Of a DNA stretch of 64,000 bases, positions 48,998 through 58,182 are shown piece by piece. Both the position numbers and the translations under genes were made by a program. The DNA lies in NCBI RefSeq assembly GCF_004209755.1, contig NZ_CP035913.1:2604001-2668000 (forward strand), in the 5' to 3' direction. Every line of letters starts with the position of its first letter. Position 1 is the first letter of the stretch. Below the pieces are notes generated by a model that was not told where the DNA came from, made no database searches, and saw nothing but the letters and a program-made list of their open reading frames with translations. Source of the stretch: Pseudoduganella lutea (lineage in GTDB: Bacteria > Pseudomonadota > Gammaproteobacteria > Burkholderiales > Burkholderiaceae_D).

Positions 48998-49534
48998 ATG
49001 AAATTTTCATCGTTCTTGCCCACCGCCGCGCTGGCCGCGGCGCTGGCCGTCGCGGGTACCGCCCAAGCCGACGATACGGTCACCAATGTCAACCTGGGCG
49101 GCAACGGCGACGGTACCCTGTCCGCACACTTTGGCGTCACGCATACCGAAGCGGGCAGCTTCATCGATACCTTCAACTTCTCGCCGACCAGTGGTTCCTG
49201 GTTCGTCGACTCGAGCCTCGTGCAGATCGGTTTCCAGCCGTCTTCCGACATCGATTTCCATTGGGCCGAGATCAACGGCCACGCCATGACATTGACGCCG
49301 AACGGTGTATTCGAATACGGGTGGATGATCAACGAGCCGATCCTTGGCCCCCTCGTGCTGACGGTCTATGGTACGGTAGCAGGGCTCGGGGGCGGTGCGT
49401 CGGCCAGTTTTGCTGGTACGATCAACATCAGCCCGATTCCCGAACCAGGTACTTACGGCATGTTGCTGGGCGGCTTGGGCATGCTCGCCTGGATGAGCCG
49501 GCGAAAATTCTCAATTGCACTTAAAAGTGCCTAA
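48998..49534 (+). CDS. PEP-CTERM protein, FxDxF type, first of a pair
   Basis: A 178-residue exported protein: signal peptide (about 1-24, ending AQADD), a compact beta-rich domain with GSFIDTFNFSP (the FxDxF-like motif near residue 54), and the sorting tail PIPEPGTYGMLLGGLGMLAWMSRRK followed by ten further residues. It shares layout and motif spacing with the next gene and is probably an exosortase substrate at the cell surface. The function of the domain is unknown. Strong terminator downstream. Confidence 0.88.
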   Translation: MKFSSFLPTAALAAALAVAGTAQADDTVTNVNLGGNGDGTLSAHFGVTHTEAGSFIDTFNFSPTSGSWFVDSSLVQIGFQPSSDIDFHWAEINGHAMTLTPNGVFEYGWMINEPILGPLVLTVYGTVAGLGGGASASFAGTINISPIPEPGTYGMLLGGLGMLAWMSRRKFSIALKSA

Positions 49535-49573
49535 AAGAACTCATCAAGTACGGATCAGGTACTGATGAGTAGC

Positions 49574-49600
49574 AAAAAAGGCGCTTTGGCGCCTTTTTTT
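49574..49600 (+). terminator. Intrinsic terminator of the first FxDxF PEP-CTERM gene
   Basis: Eleven-bp arms AAAAAAGGCGC and GCGCCTTTTTT around TTTG, followed by further T. Confidence 0.93.
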
Positions 49601-49630
49601 GTAGCCAATTGTAACGCACACAATAAAATA

Positions 49631-49659
49631 TTGACAACACCTTAAAGCTGGCTTAACTT
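49631..49659 (+). promoter_or_regulatory. Promoter of the second FxDxF PEP-CTERM gene
   Basis: A perfect TTGACA (49631-49636), 17-bp spacer and TAACTT (49654-49659), about 40 bp before the ATG. Confidence 0.65.
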
Positions 49660-49698
49660 GTCGACTCCTATAGTTAATAACTCTTCGACGAGGTAAGC

Positions 49699-50187
49699 AT
49701 GAAATTGAAATCCATCGCCGTGGCAGCTGCACTGCTGCCAGCATTCGGTTCCGCTTTTGCTGACGACTTCAACGTCAACCTGATCGGTGGCCCGAATGTC
49801 TACTCCGCTGGCCTGGCCGCCACTCACCTGTCGGGCGACTTCACCGATACCTTCACCTTCACCGGCTTCGACGGTGCAGGTACGGTCTTCGCTGGCCTGA
49901 TCAACAACGCCAGCGCCTTCAGCGACCTGACGTTCACCGAAGTGACGCTGAACGGCGTGGCCGTGCCAGCATACGGTGACGTTGGTCCGCTGTCGATCGC
50001 TGCGATCCTGGGTCAAGCCACCACCGGCCCGCTGACGCTGGTCGTCAGCGGCACCGTCACGGGCCAAGTTGCCAGCTACGGCGGCAACTTCAGCGTGACG
50101 GCTGTTCCGGAACCAGCAACCTACGGCATGCTGGCTGGTGGCCTGGCTGTTCTGGCCTTCGCCGCACGTCGCCGCAAGCAGCAGTAA
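49699..50187 (+). CDS. PEP-CTERM protein, FxDxF type, second of a pair
   Basis: A 162-residue exported protein with a signal peptide (about 1-22, ending AFADD), a beta-rich domain with SGDFTDTFTFTG (residues around 45-56) and the sorting tail AVPEPATYGMLAGGLAVLAFAARRRKQQ. It is a clear relative of the preceding gene but has its own promoter and terminator, so the two can be expressed independently. The exosortase is elsewhere. Confidence 0.9.
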   Translation: MKLKSIAVAAALLPAFGSAFADDFNVNLIGGPNVYSAGLAATHLSGDFTDTFTFTGFDGAGTVFAGLINNASAFSDLTFTEVTLNGVAVPAYGDVGPLSIAAILGQATTGPLTLVVSGTVTGQVASYGGNFSVTAVPEPATYGMLAGGLAVLAFAARRRKQQ

Positions 50188-50212
50188 TCTGGTTTAGCAG
50201 TCTCGTATGATT

Positions 50213-50236
50213 GAAAAGGCGCTTCGGCGCCTTTTC
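50213..50236 (+). terminator. Intrinsic terminator with TTCG tetraloop
   Basis: Ten-bp arms GAAAAGGCGC and GCGCCTTTTC around the very stable TTCG loop, 25 bp after the PEP-CTERM stop. Confidence 0.88.
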
Positions 50237-50336
50237 TTGTTTACGCCGTGACAGCTTTTTACGCAGTGGCGGCACCGAAACGCGGGTGGCGGTTCGTATC
50301 CCGCACGAACAGGGAGTGCGCTGGTAAACTTCCGGA

Positions 50337-51095
50337 ATGCAAAAGACCCGTTTCGACCAGCCCGGCCATCCTCCAGCCACCATCACCGAATTCGAAGGCG
50401 TACGCTCGCTCCACCTCGGCACCTCATGGGTGCAAGGTGCGATGCGCCTGTCGAAACCGGACGCCATCGAGCTTGAATACGTGCAGATGATGATGATCTG
50501 GATGCTGTTCCTGAAAAATCCCCGCCATATCGCCCAGCTCGGCCTCGGCAGCGCCGCCTTGACGAAGTTTTGTTACCAGCGCTTTCCGGGTGCGCGGGTC
50601 TCGGCGGCGGAACTCAATCCCAACGTGATTGCCATATGCGAGGCAATGTTCGGGCTGCCACCCAACGATGCCCGGCTGGACGTGCGCCGGATGGATGCGC
50701 TCGACTTCGTCAACGACCCGGCCAACCGCGGCGCCATCGACGTGTTGCAGGTGGACCTGTACGACGAAGAAGCGCGTGGCCCGGTGCTGGATTCACCGGA
50801 GTTCTACCAGGCATGCAGCGACTGCCTGACCGAACACGGCATCATGACGGCCAATGTGTTCGGCGATTTCGACAATTACGACAGGAACCTGCAGCACATG
50901 GAGCTGGCATTCGACGCCGTGGTGTGGCTGCCGGAAGTGCATGATGCCAACATCGTCGCGATCGCGTTCAAGAACGCGCCGGTGCTGGACTTTTCGGACC
51001 TGTACGAACGCGCCAGCGCGATCCGGAAAACGTTCAACCTGCCGGCGAAAAAATGGGTCGATGGCTTGAAGGAATGGATGCTGGACCAGCAATAG
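50337..51095 (+). CDS. Spermidine-synthase-like protein
   Basis: A 252-residue cytoplasmic Rossmann-fold protein related to polyamine aminopropyltransferases. The nucleotide-binding loop reads LGLGSAALTKF (about 68-78) where classical SpeE has GGGDG, and an acidic residue at the end of strand beta-2 (VSAAELNPNVIAI) fits dcSAM or SAM binding. The DALDFV and VLQVDLYDEEARGP segments match the active-site region, but the YHE catalytic pattern is not obvious. It could be a true spermidine synthase or one of the many unassigned homologues. Transcribed alone. Confidence 0.72.
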   Translation: MQKTRFDQPGHPPATITEFEGVRSLHLGTSWVQGAMRLSKPDAIELEYVQMMMIWMLFLKNPRHIAQLGLGSAALTKFCYQRFPGARVSAAELNPNVIAICEAMFGLPPNDARLDVRRMDALDFVNDPANRGAIDVLQVDLYDEEARGPVLDSPEFYQACSDCLTEHGIMTANVFGDFDNYDRNLQHMELAFDAVVWLPEVHDANIVAIAFKNAPVLDFSDLYERASAIRKTFNLPAKKWVDGLKEWMLDQQ

Positions 51096-51355
51096 CCCGC
51101 AGCCGGGTGGGCGTGCAAGGCGCGCTGGAATGGTGCCTGTCGTAAAAATGCCTCGCGTTGCCCGCGAAATCGACCGTTCCCCCTGGCTGGGGGCAACAGG
51201 GTACGGCAAAAGCCGATACAAATCGAGCAATATTTTCCACACGTTCATTCGGCGCAACAGCCCGTTACTACTTTGTTACGTGCGCGGTTAGACTCAGTGC
51301 GGGCTACCCCCACGCATGCTTCACACCCATCCAACCAAGAGACGATAAAAGACAC

Positions 51356-53806
51356 ATGAAGCAGAATACTTTCCGCCGCACCGTGCTCGCTACCGCCGCA
51401 CTGCTGCTGGCCACGCACGCCGCCGCGCAGACGGACACCACCACTGCCGCACAGCCAGCCGCGCAGCAAGCCGAACAGCAAACCGTGGTCGTGCTGGGCT
51501 CCCGTTCGGCTGCCCGCACCGCCCTCGACACCGCCGCGCCGGTGGGCCTGATCAACGTGAAGGACATGCAGACCGCCGGCCCGCTGGAACTGGGCAAGCT
51601 GCTGCAGTCGCTCGACCCGTCGTTCAACTTCTCGTCGACCTTCATCAGCGACGGCACCGACATCATCCGCCCGGCCACGCTGCGTTCGCTGGGCCCGGAC
51701 CAGCTGCTGGTACTGATCAACGGCAAGCGCCGCCACCAGCAGGCGCTGGTGAACGTGCAGCAGACGGTGGGCCGCGGTTCGGCCGGCACCGACATCAATG
51801 CGATCCCGCTATCCGCCATCCACCACATCGAAGTGCTGCGCGACGGCGCCGCCGCGCAATACGGCTCCGATGCGATCGCCGGCGTGATCAACATCGTGCT
51901 GAAATCGAACGTGAACGAAACCCAGGTTTCCGGCCAGTTCGGCACCACTTCCGAGGGTGACGGCGACATGGTTTCCGGCAGCGTAAACCGCGGCTGGGCA
52001 CTGGGCACCGACGGCGGCTACATCAACGTTTCCGTCGAAGGCCGCCGCCGCAACGAGACCAACCGTGCCGGCCTCGATACCGCGCGCACCGATCCGCCAC
52101 GCGTCACGCAGCGTATCGGCGACAGCGATTCGAAGGACGCCTACCTGTGGGTCAATGCGGCACTGCCCGCAGGCCCCGGCGGCGAGTTCTATGCCTTCGG
52201 TGGCGCGTCGAAACGCAAGGGCGACTCGTCCGGCTTCTTCCGTTCGGCGGGCGACGACCGCACGGTGACGGCCGTGTACCCCGATGGCTACCTGCCGAAC
52301 ATCCGCACCACCGTCAAGGATGCGTCCATGGCCGTGGGCTACCGGCTCGACCTGCCGAACGAGTGGAAGGCCGACGTCTCGGTCAACCATGGCCGCAGCG
52401 AACTGGCGTTCCATGAAAAGAACACGATCAACGTCAGCTACTGGTACGAACCGCGCCCCAACGGCGGCGGCATCTACGGCGAGTCGCCGCTCGAGGCGGA
52501 TACGGGCACGCTGAAGTTCAACCAGACCACGTTCAACGCCGACCTGAAAGGCCCGGTCGCCAAGGGCGTGTTCTTCGCCACCGGCTTCGAATGGCGGCGC
52601 GACGGCTACGAGATCGAGGCCGGCGATCCGGTGTCATACCAGTATGGCCGCACGAACAATCCGGCAATCCAGATCCTCACGCCGAGCGGCAGCGTGGCCG
52701 CTTCCGGCACGCAGGGCTTCCCCGGCTACACACCGTCCACCGAGGTCGACGAAGGCCGCCACAATATCTCGCTGTATGGCGACGTGGAATGGCGCGCGCT
52801 CGACACGCTGCTGCTCACCGGCGCGGTGCGCTACGAGAAATACTCGGACTTCGGCAACACCACGACCGGCAAGGTCACGGCGCGCTGGGACCCGAGCAAG
52901 CAGGTTGGCGTGCGCGGCAGCTTCTCGTCCGGCTTCCGCGCGCCCGGCGTGCAGCAGGCGTTCTACAGCTCCGTGTCGACCAACCTGAACGCGGAAGGCG
53001 TGCTGACCGAGACGTTGACCGCGCGGCAGAACAGCCCCGTGACCCGTGCGCTGGGCATCGCGCCGCTGAAAGAGGAAACGTCGCGCAACGCCAGCTTCGG
53101 CCTGGTGCTGCGCCCGGTGCCGAACTTCTCGCTGACGGCGGACGTGTACCAGATCAAGATCAAGGACCGCATCGTGTTCTCCAGCACGATCGCCCCGGAA
53201 GCGGGCGGCGGCCCGATCGCCAACGTGCTGACCCCGCTGAAAGTGGGCCAGGCGCAGTTCTTCACGAACGCCGTCGACACGAAGACGCGGGGCATCGACA
53301 TCGTGGCCGAGCACACGTCGCGCTGGCCGGGTTCCACGCTGGTGCTGTCCGGCCAGCTGGGCTTCAACAAGACGGAAGTGACCGGTCGCCACTCCACGTC
53401 GTCAATCCTGACCGGCGAACAGCTGTTCGACGAGTCGCAGGTCACGCTGATCGAGCATGGCCAGCCGCGCAAGCACCATGTGCTGTCGGCCGACTACACG
53501 ATGGGCAAGTGGAATGGCAACGTGCGCGCCAATTACTACGGCGAGGTGCAGGGCCAGGGCTTCACGCCCGGCTTCATCCAGACCTGGGAAGGCAAGTGGA
53601 TCGCCGACATGACGCTGCGCTACAACTTCACGAAGAAGCTCGGCCTGCAACTGGGCGTGAACAACGTGTTCGACACCTACCCGACGGAATGGGACAAGAC
53701 CCGCGCCGCGCCGTTCCCGCAACTGGGCTTCACGCGCTGCTGGGAAACCTGCCCGTTCGGCATCAATGGCCGCACCATGTACGTGCGCGCCGACTACGCG
53801 TTCTGA
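51356..53806 (+). CDS. TonB-dependent outer-membrane receptor
   Basis: An 816-residue receptor starting at 51356; the frame is open for 66 more codons upstream, but those read like intergenic DNA. Signal peptide about 1-25 (TAALLLATHAAAQ), plug domain about 45-185 (PLELGKLLQSLDPSFNFSS, LINGKRRHQQALVN, HHIEVLRDGAAAQYGSDAIAGVINIVLK), then a beta-barrel ending NGRTMYVRADYAF. The second cysteine pair CWETCPFG near the C-terminus is unusual for barrels. The substrate is not predictable. Terminator downstream. Confidence 0.92.
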   Translation: MKQNTFRRTVLATAALLLATHAAAQTDTTTAAQPAAQQAEQQTVVVLGSRSAARTALDTAAPVGLINVKDMQTAGPLELGKLLQSLDPSFNFSSTFISDGTDIIRPATLRSLGPDQLLVLINGKRRHQQALVNVQQTVGRGSAGTDINAIPLSAIHHIEVLRDGAAAQYGSDAIAGVINIVLKSNVNETQVSGQFGTTSEGDGDMVSGSVNRGWALGTDGGYINVSVEGRRRNETNRAGLDTARTDPPRVTQRIGDSDSKDAYLWVNAALPAGPGGEFYAFGGASKRKGDSSGFFRSAGDDRTVTAVYPDGYLPNIRTTVKDASMAVGYRLDLPNEWKADVSVNHGRSELAFHEKNTINVSYWYEPRPNGGGIYGESPLEADTGTLKFNQTTFNADLKGPVAKGVFFATGFEWRRDGYEIEAGDPVSYQYGRTNNPAIQILTPSGSVAASGTQGFPGYTPSTEVDEGRHNISLYGDVEWRALDTLLLTGAVRYEKYSDFGNTTTGKVTARWDPSKQVGVRGSFSSGFRAPGVQQAFYSSVSTNLNAEGVLTETLTARQNSPVTRALGIAPLKEETSRNASFGLVLRPVPNFSLTADVYQIKIKDRIVFSSTIAPEAGGGPIANVLTPLKVGQAQFFTNAVDTKTRGIDIVAEHTSRWPGSTLVLSGQLGFNKTEVTGRHSTSSILTGEQLFDESQVTLIEHGQPRKHHVLSADYTMGKWNGNVRANYYGEVQGQGFTPGFIQTWEGKWIADMTLRYNFTKKLGLQLGVNNVFDTYPTEWDKTRAAPFPQLGFTRCWETCPFGINGRTMYVRADYAF

Positions 53807-53822
53807 CGTAACCCACAACGCG

Positions 53823-53866
53823 AACCGGAGTTCAGGCCCTCGAAAGGGGCCTGGCTCCGGTTTTTT
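53823..53866 (+). terminator. Intrinsic terminator of the TonB-dependent receptor
   Basis: AACCGGAG and CTCCGGTT outer arms with an inner CAGGCCC/GGGCCTG stem, then six T. The T run touches the stop codon of the convergent MocR gene. Confidence 0.88.
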
Positions 53867-55362
53867 CATGTCGCGGAAAGACGTGTCGCGTTGTACGCAG
53901 CCAGGTGGATCACAGCCGCCAGCCGCTTCACCAACCCTGCCATTTCCCCGGCCGGCACCTGCGCATAGCCGAGCATCAGTCCATTCCAATGCGCATTCCC
54001 TGCCGACGCATGCGGGACGGCGTGGGTCGACAGCGCATTCACCACGATCCCCTCTTCCCGCGCGCGGGCGCGGATCGCTTCGTCGGGCAGCCAGTCCGGC
54101 AAGCGCAACGACAGGTGCATGCCGGCCGAAGCGCCATGCACGGTGGCGATGCGGCCAAGGTGTTCTTCCAGCGCGGCGACCAGGGCATCGCGCCGCTCGC
54201 GGTACAGCCGCCGCATGCGGCGCAGGTGCAGCAGGAACTGCCCGCTGGTGACGAATTCGGCCAGCGCCAGCTGCTCGGCCACCCTTCCCGCCGCCGCCGA
54301 CTGCGCGCGCAGCAGTGCCAGTTGCGGTGCCAGGGCGGGCGGCACCACCAGGTAGCCGATGCGCAGGCCGGGGAACATCGTCTTGCTGAATGTGCCGCAG
54401 TACAGCACCGGCGCATCCGGCGCCAGGCCCTGCATTGCCGCCAGCGGCGGCCCGTCGTGGCGGAACTCGCTGTCGTAGTCGTCTTCGATGATCAGCGCGC
54501 CGGCACGGCGGGCACCGTCGATCAGCGCCAGCCGCCGCGCCAGCGACAGCACGGTGCCCACCGGGTACTGGTGCGAGGGTGTCGTGTAGATCAACCTGGG
54601 GGGGCGGGCCTTCCAGTCCTGTGCCGAAGGCGCCATGCCTTCCTCGTCCACGGCAATGCCTTGCACCACCAGCCCGGCGTGGCGGAACGCGGCCAGCGCG
54701 CCGCCATAGCCGGGGTTTTCATGCCACACGGTGTCGCCCTCGTCGGCACAGGCACGGGCGCACAGGTCCAGCGTGCCCTGGCTGCCGTCGGTGATGAACA
54801 CCTGTCCGGCCTCGCAGATGACGCCTCGTGAAGCACGCAGGTAATCCGCGATCGCGGTCCGCAGCGGCCATTCGCCGGCGGGGTCGCCATAGTTGAGCTG
54901 CGCGGGATCGAGGCCGCGCCAGGCACGATCCAGCAGGCGCCGCCACAATGCCAGCGGAAATGCGTGCAGGTCCGGCACGCCCGGCACGAAGGCCTGGCCA
55001 TCGCTGGCGGCGTTCGATATCGCGCGCAGGTTCATCGCCCGACGCGCCAGACCGGCATGTGCAGCCGGCTGCCGGCCGCCACGTTCGGACGCCGGTTCCG
55101 GCGCGACGCGGGCCACCATGGTGCCACGGCGATCCGGCACCACGAACCCTTCGCTGGCCAGCTGTTCATAGGCATACAGCACGGTATTGCGCGCCACGCC
55201 CAGCTCGGCCGCCAGTGTGCGCGTGGCCACCAGCCGGGTACCGGCCGCCAGCGTGCCGGCGCGAATCGCGTGGCGCAGGCATTCGTGCAGCAGCCGCTGG
55301 CGCGGCCAGCTGCGGTGTCCGTGGTCGCGGTCGAAGTTCGACAGCAGCAGCGCATAGTCCAT
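53866..55362 (-). CDS. MocR/PdxR-type regulator (GntR helix-turn-helix plus aminotransferase domain)
   Basis: A 498-residue chimeric regulator. The N-terminal GntR winged helix (about 15-85, LLHECLRHAIRAGTLAAGTRLVATRTLAAELGVARNTV) is joined by a linker to a type-I aminotransferase-like domain (about 125-490). The PLP lysine lies in YCGTFSKTMFPGLRIGY, and the DDYDSEFRH motif is intact. MocR proteins sense PLP or related compounds and often control vitamin B6 genes. It diverges from a pyridoxamine-phosphate-oxidase-like gene, its most probable target. The start at 55362 is chosen because the longer frame reads across the divergent promoter. Confidence 0.9.
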   Translation of the reverse strand: MDYALLLSNFDRDHGHRSWPRQRLLHECLRHAIRAGTLAAGTRLVATRTLAAELGVARNTVLYAYEQLASEGFVVPDRRGTMVARVAPEPASERGGRQPAAHAGLARRAMNLRAISNAASDGQAFVPGVPDLHAFPLALWRRLLDRAWRGLDPAQLNYGDPAGEWPLRTAIADYLRASRGVICEAGQVFITDGSQGTLDLCARACADEGDTVWHENPGYGGALAAFRHAGLVVQGIAVDEEGMAPSAQDWKARPPRLIYTTPSHQYPVGTVLSLARRLALIDGARRAGALIIEDDYDSEFRHDGPPLAAMQGLAPDAPVLYCGTFSKTMFPGLRIGYLVVPPALAPQLALLRAQSAAAGRVAEQLALAEFVTSGQFLLHLRRMRRLYRERRDALVAALEEHLGRIATVHGASAGMHLSLRLPDWLPDEAIRARAREEGIVVNALSTHAVPHASAGNAHWNGLMLGYAQVPAGEMAGLVKRLAAVIHLAAYNATRLSAT

Positions 55363-55451
55363 CGTGGCTCCCTGGGAATGCCAGCTCCTGGACCTGTTCC
55401 CGGAGCCAGCAGCGCGATTATAGTGCCCCCTCAACCCACCGAATGGAGACC

Positions 55452-56098
55452 ATGAACACTTCACCTTCCCCCGCACGCAGGTAAAACGCTCCGCGAACCG
55501 CGCCAGCCACGATCCCGCGGTACTGCACGCGATCATCGATGCCGCCTGGATCTGCCACGTGGCCTTTCGCGACGAGCGCGGCGTGCATTGCATTCCCACA
55601 GCCTGCTGGCGCATTGGCGCGCACCTGTACATCCACGGCTCGAACGGCAGTCGCATGGTCAGGCGGCTGATGGAAGACGAATGCTGCGTGACGATCACGC
55701 ACGTCGATGGCCTCGTACTGGCGCGCTCGGCGTTCAACCATTCGATGAATTACCGCAGTGCCGTCATCTATGGCCGCTTCGAGCCGGTGGAGGAAGCCGC
55801 CGCCGGAACGGGCAAGCGGCAGGCGATGGAAGCGTTCATGGAACACCTGGTACCGGGCCGGCAGGGCGAGATCAGGCCAGGCAACGACAAGGAATATGCC
55901 GCGACCACCGTGCTGCGCATCGCGCTGGCCGAAGCGGCCTGCAAGGTCCGCAGCGGGCCGCCGGAAGATGACGAGGAAGACATGGGCGTGCGCGCCTGGG
56001 CCGGCGTGCTGCCGCTGCGCGAGGCGCGTGGCGCCGTGGTGCCGGATCCGGCGTGCGCCATGGCGGCACCGGACTATGTGCGGCGCTGGGCGGACTGA
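55452..56098 (+). pseudogene. Pyridoxamine 5'-phosphate oxidase family (flavin-binding) gene with a frameshift near the start
   Basis: The ATG at 55452 has a good GGAG site but reads only 10 codons to TAA at 55482. The family sequence continues in another frame from about 55475: TQVKRSANRASHDPAVLHAI, then IDAAWICHVAFRDERGVHCIPTACWRIG and the rest to 56098. Adding one C to the C5 tract at 55468-55472 would give one 215-residue frame. No ATG exists in the second frame before well inside the domain; a GTG at 55559 would remove a conserved strand. The split-barrel FMN-binding fold is otherwise complete. It is divergent from a MocR regulator. It may be a real mutation, a contingency tract or a sequencing error. 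Confidence 0.75.
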
Positions 56099-56110
56099 CG
56101 GTGCGGGCAT

Positions 56111-56138
56111 GCCGGTCGGTACTTGACCGGCTTGTCTT
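56111..56138 (+). terminator. Weak terminator after the flavin-binding gene
   Basis: GCCGGTC and GACCGGC arms with a 7-base loop are followed by TTGTCTTTA, 13 bp after the stop. Confidence 0.5.
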
Positions 56139-56201
56139 TATTGCACATCATCGCCGGGTCGTGGCCAATTCGCGCCACGCATATGCCCACAAGGAGATCG
56201 C

Positions 56202-57008
56202 ATGAAACGAATCCTCGCCGCAGCCATCCTGGCAGCGACCTGCAGCACGCCGGCGCTGGCCGACGATGCGCTGAAGGCCGCCGTCAATGGCAGCCAGCGC
56301 AGCCCGGAGAACATGAAACGGGACACCTATCGCCATCCCTACGAGACACTGACCTTCTTCGGCATCCGGCCCGACATGACGGTGGTGGAACTGTCGCCCG
56401 GTGGCGGCTGGTATACGGAGATCCTGGCGCCCTACCTGCGCGAGCGGGGCAAGCTGATCGTGGCCGGTGCAACCCCGGAATCGAAGGCCGCCAACGTGGC
56501 GCGGGCCGGCGAACGCTTCAAGCAAAAGCTGGATGCCAATCCAGGCGTATTCGGCAAGGTGCAAATGGGCGCGTTCGAGCCCGGCAACGGCGTATTCAAC
56601 TATGCGCCGAAAGGCGGTGCCGACATGGTCCTCACTTTCCGCAATGTGCACAACTGGAAGGATGAAGGCGATGCCCGACTGAAGGCCGTGCTGAAAAGCG
56701 CGTACGACGCGCTGAAGCCCGGGGGCGTATTCGGCGTCGTCGAACATCGCCTGCCCGCGGCGAAAACGCAGGATGCGACGGCATCGAGCGGCTACGTGCA
56801 CGAAGCCTATGTGATTCGCCTGGCCGAGGCGGCCGGCTTCAAGCTGGCGGCAAAATCGGACGTGAACGCGAATCCGAAGGATACGGCCGACCACCAGGGC
56901 GGCGTGTGGGCGCTGCCACCGACCTACGGGAACAAGGATGTGGACCGGGAAAAATATGCGGCGATCGGCGAAAGCGACCGGATGACACTGAAGTTCGTCA
57001 AGCCATGA
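56202..57008 (+). CDS. Exported class I methyltransferase-like protein
   Basis: A 268-residue protein with a clear signal peptide (about 1-21, ILAAAILAATCSTPALADD) in front of a Rossmann-type methyltransferase fold. The SAM-binding motif I reads VVELSPGGGWYTEIL (about 61-75), followed by an acidic-strand region and the NVHNWKDEG and LKPGGVFGVVEHR motifs (post-I and motif III). This is a known but poorly understood group of predicted secreted methyltransferases. Because SAM is cytoplasmic, the activity of an exported form is doubtful. Stand-alone gene. Confidence 0.8.
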   Translation: MKRILAAAILAATCSTPALADDALKAAVNGSQRSPENMKRDTYRHPYETLTFFGIRPDMTVVELSPGGGWYTEILAPYLRERGKLIVAGATPESKAANVARAGERFKQKLDANPGVFGKVQMGAFEPGNGVFNYAPKGGADMVLTFRNVHNWKDEGDARLKAVLKSAYDALKPGGVFGVVEHRLPAAKTQDATASSGYVHEAYVIRLAEAAGFKLAAKSDVNANPKDTADHQGGVWALPPTYGNKDVDREKYAAIGESDRMTLKFVKP

Positions 57009-57476
57009 CGGGCACCGGCATGACAGCGGATCGGGAAGCCTGACCTGCACAGCCGCCGGAGATGTCGGCCGGCGGCTGTCGTATCCTACCTGCGCTGGAG
57101 GCGGCTCATGAAGCTGCAAAAGACCACGAAGCCTACCACCATGGAACCGCATACGGCGGCAACCGACAACATCAGCTCATTCATGCGAGGAAACTTTCAC
57201 TTTATGACAACCGCGTGATTATGCTGCATTTGCACATGAAACAGTCTCACTGAAACTCACTGTTACAAGCACAATTTTCTGTGGCTATCGAAGGTCGCAG
57301 CGGGCCTCAGTTTGCTAGCTTACCTCCAGGCATGCCCGCAGGACAATGCCGAGTGTTGTATATTTTTATACTATTTAAAATAATTCCATCAGCTCATCCA
57401 TGAGCTTCGGTGTTAGCGCTAGCATTAGTGGACCGCCATCGCGGTAAGACTTTCCCTCTCTCACCAGGAGCTCATC
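57009..57476. other. 468-bp intergenic region with two hairpins
   Basis: CAGCCGCCGG and CCGGCGGCTG (57050-57078) form a 10-bp stem after the methyltransferase gene without a T tract. AGCTCAT/ATGAGCT (57391-57406) lies in an AT-rich stretch in front of the next PEP-CTERM gene, near a TATACT hexamer at 57367. I see no gene in the region. Confidence 0.5.
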
Positions 57477-58145
57477 ATGCGTAAAGCACTCATCGGGCTG
57501 ATGCTCGCGGCAACGGCAATTACCTCGCAGGCCAGCGGATACTTCACCGAAGACGCGGTGCCGTTCGATACCCTCATCGGCAGCAGTGCCCAGCACCAGG
57601 ACTTTTCCGGCCCGTACACGCGCACCGGTTATTCATGGAGCTGGGGTGACGTGACCTTCACCTGCAATGCCGTCCAGTGGTGCGACAACGCCAGTTTTGA
57701 ATTCGGCGGCTACAACGACCACTTCAATTTTGTCGAAGGCAATTTTGTTTATTATGCCCCGCCAGATAGCGCTACCTTCACCTTTGCGAATCCGATCATC
57801 GCATTGGGCATGGACGTCTACGGCATCGGCGGCGGCCAATACTCGCCCGGCGGCTCCCTGCAGCCCACGCCGATGACGATAACGTTCGACGACGGCTCGC
57901 ATGTGTTCTTCGAGGACTACGTCCACAACTACAACATCTCGGTACCGGTCTTCGCGGGCATCCTGTTCGACAAGCCGGTCACGTCGATCACGGTCTCTGG
58001 CGAATGGGAGAACAACGGCATGTTCTTCACCAACCTGCGCTATGTGACGGCACCGGTGCCGGAACCATCGACCTACGCCATGCTGTTCGGCGGCCTGGTG
58101 GTGCTGGGGGCCTTTGCGCGGCGGCGCAGCAACGTGGCCGACTAG
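57477..58145 (+). CDS. PEP-CTERM sorting-domain protein
   Basis: A 222-residue exported protein: signal peptide (about 1-19, MLAATAITSQASG), an aromatic-rich beta-structured body (about 20-190, with one CNAVQWC pair that may form a disulfide) and the tail PVPEPSTYAMLFGGLVVLGAFARRRS. The body has the look of a lectin-like or jelly-roll domain, but I do not recognise a family. It is probably processed by an exosortase. The gene is followed directly by repeat elements. Confidence 0.88.
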   Translation: MRKALIGLMLAATAITSQASGYFTEDAVPFDTLIGSSAQHQDFSGPYTRTGYSWSWGDVTFTCNAVQWCDNASFEFGGYNDHFNFVEGNFVYYAPPDSATFTFANPIIALGMDVYGIGGGQYSPGGSLQPTPMTITFDDGSHVFFEDYVHNYNISVPVFAGILFDKPVTSITVSGEWENNGMFFTNLRYVTAPVPEPSTYAMLFGGLVVLGAFARRRSNVAD

Positions 58146-58156
58146 CGACAAAAACC

Positions 58157-58177
58157 GTTGCCAAAAATCGGGGACAG
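58157..58177 (+). repeat. Partial copy of the GGGGACAG repeat element
   Basis: These 21 bases are identical to positions 595-615, including GTTGCCAAAAA and GGGGACAG, but the right half of the core palindrome is missing. It lies 12 bp after the PEP-CTERM stop. Confidence 0.8.
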
Positions 58178-58182
58178 GGGGA

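Noticed and set aside
57062..57253. A 63-codon frame upstream of the last PEP-CTERM gene
   Set aside because: No start context, composition unlike neighbouring genes, and it crosses an AT-rich promoter-like stretch.
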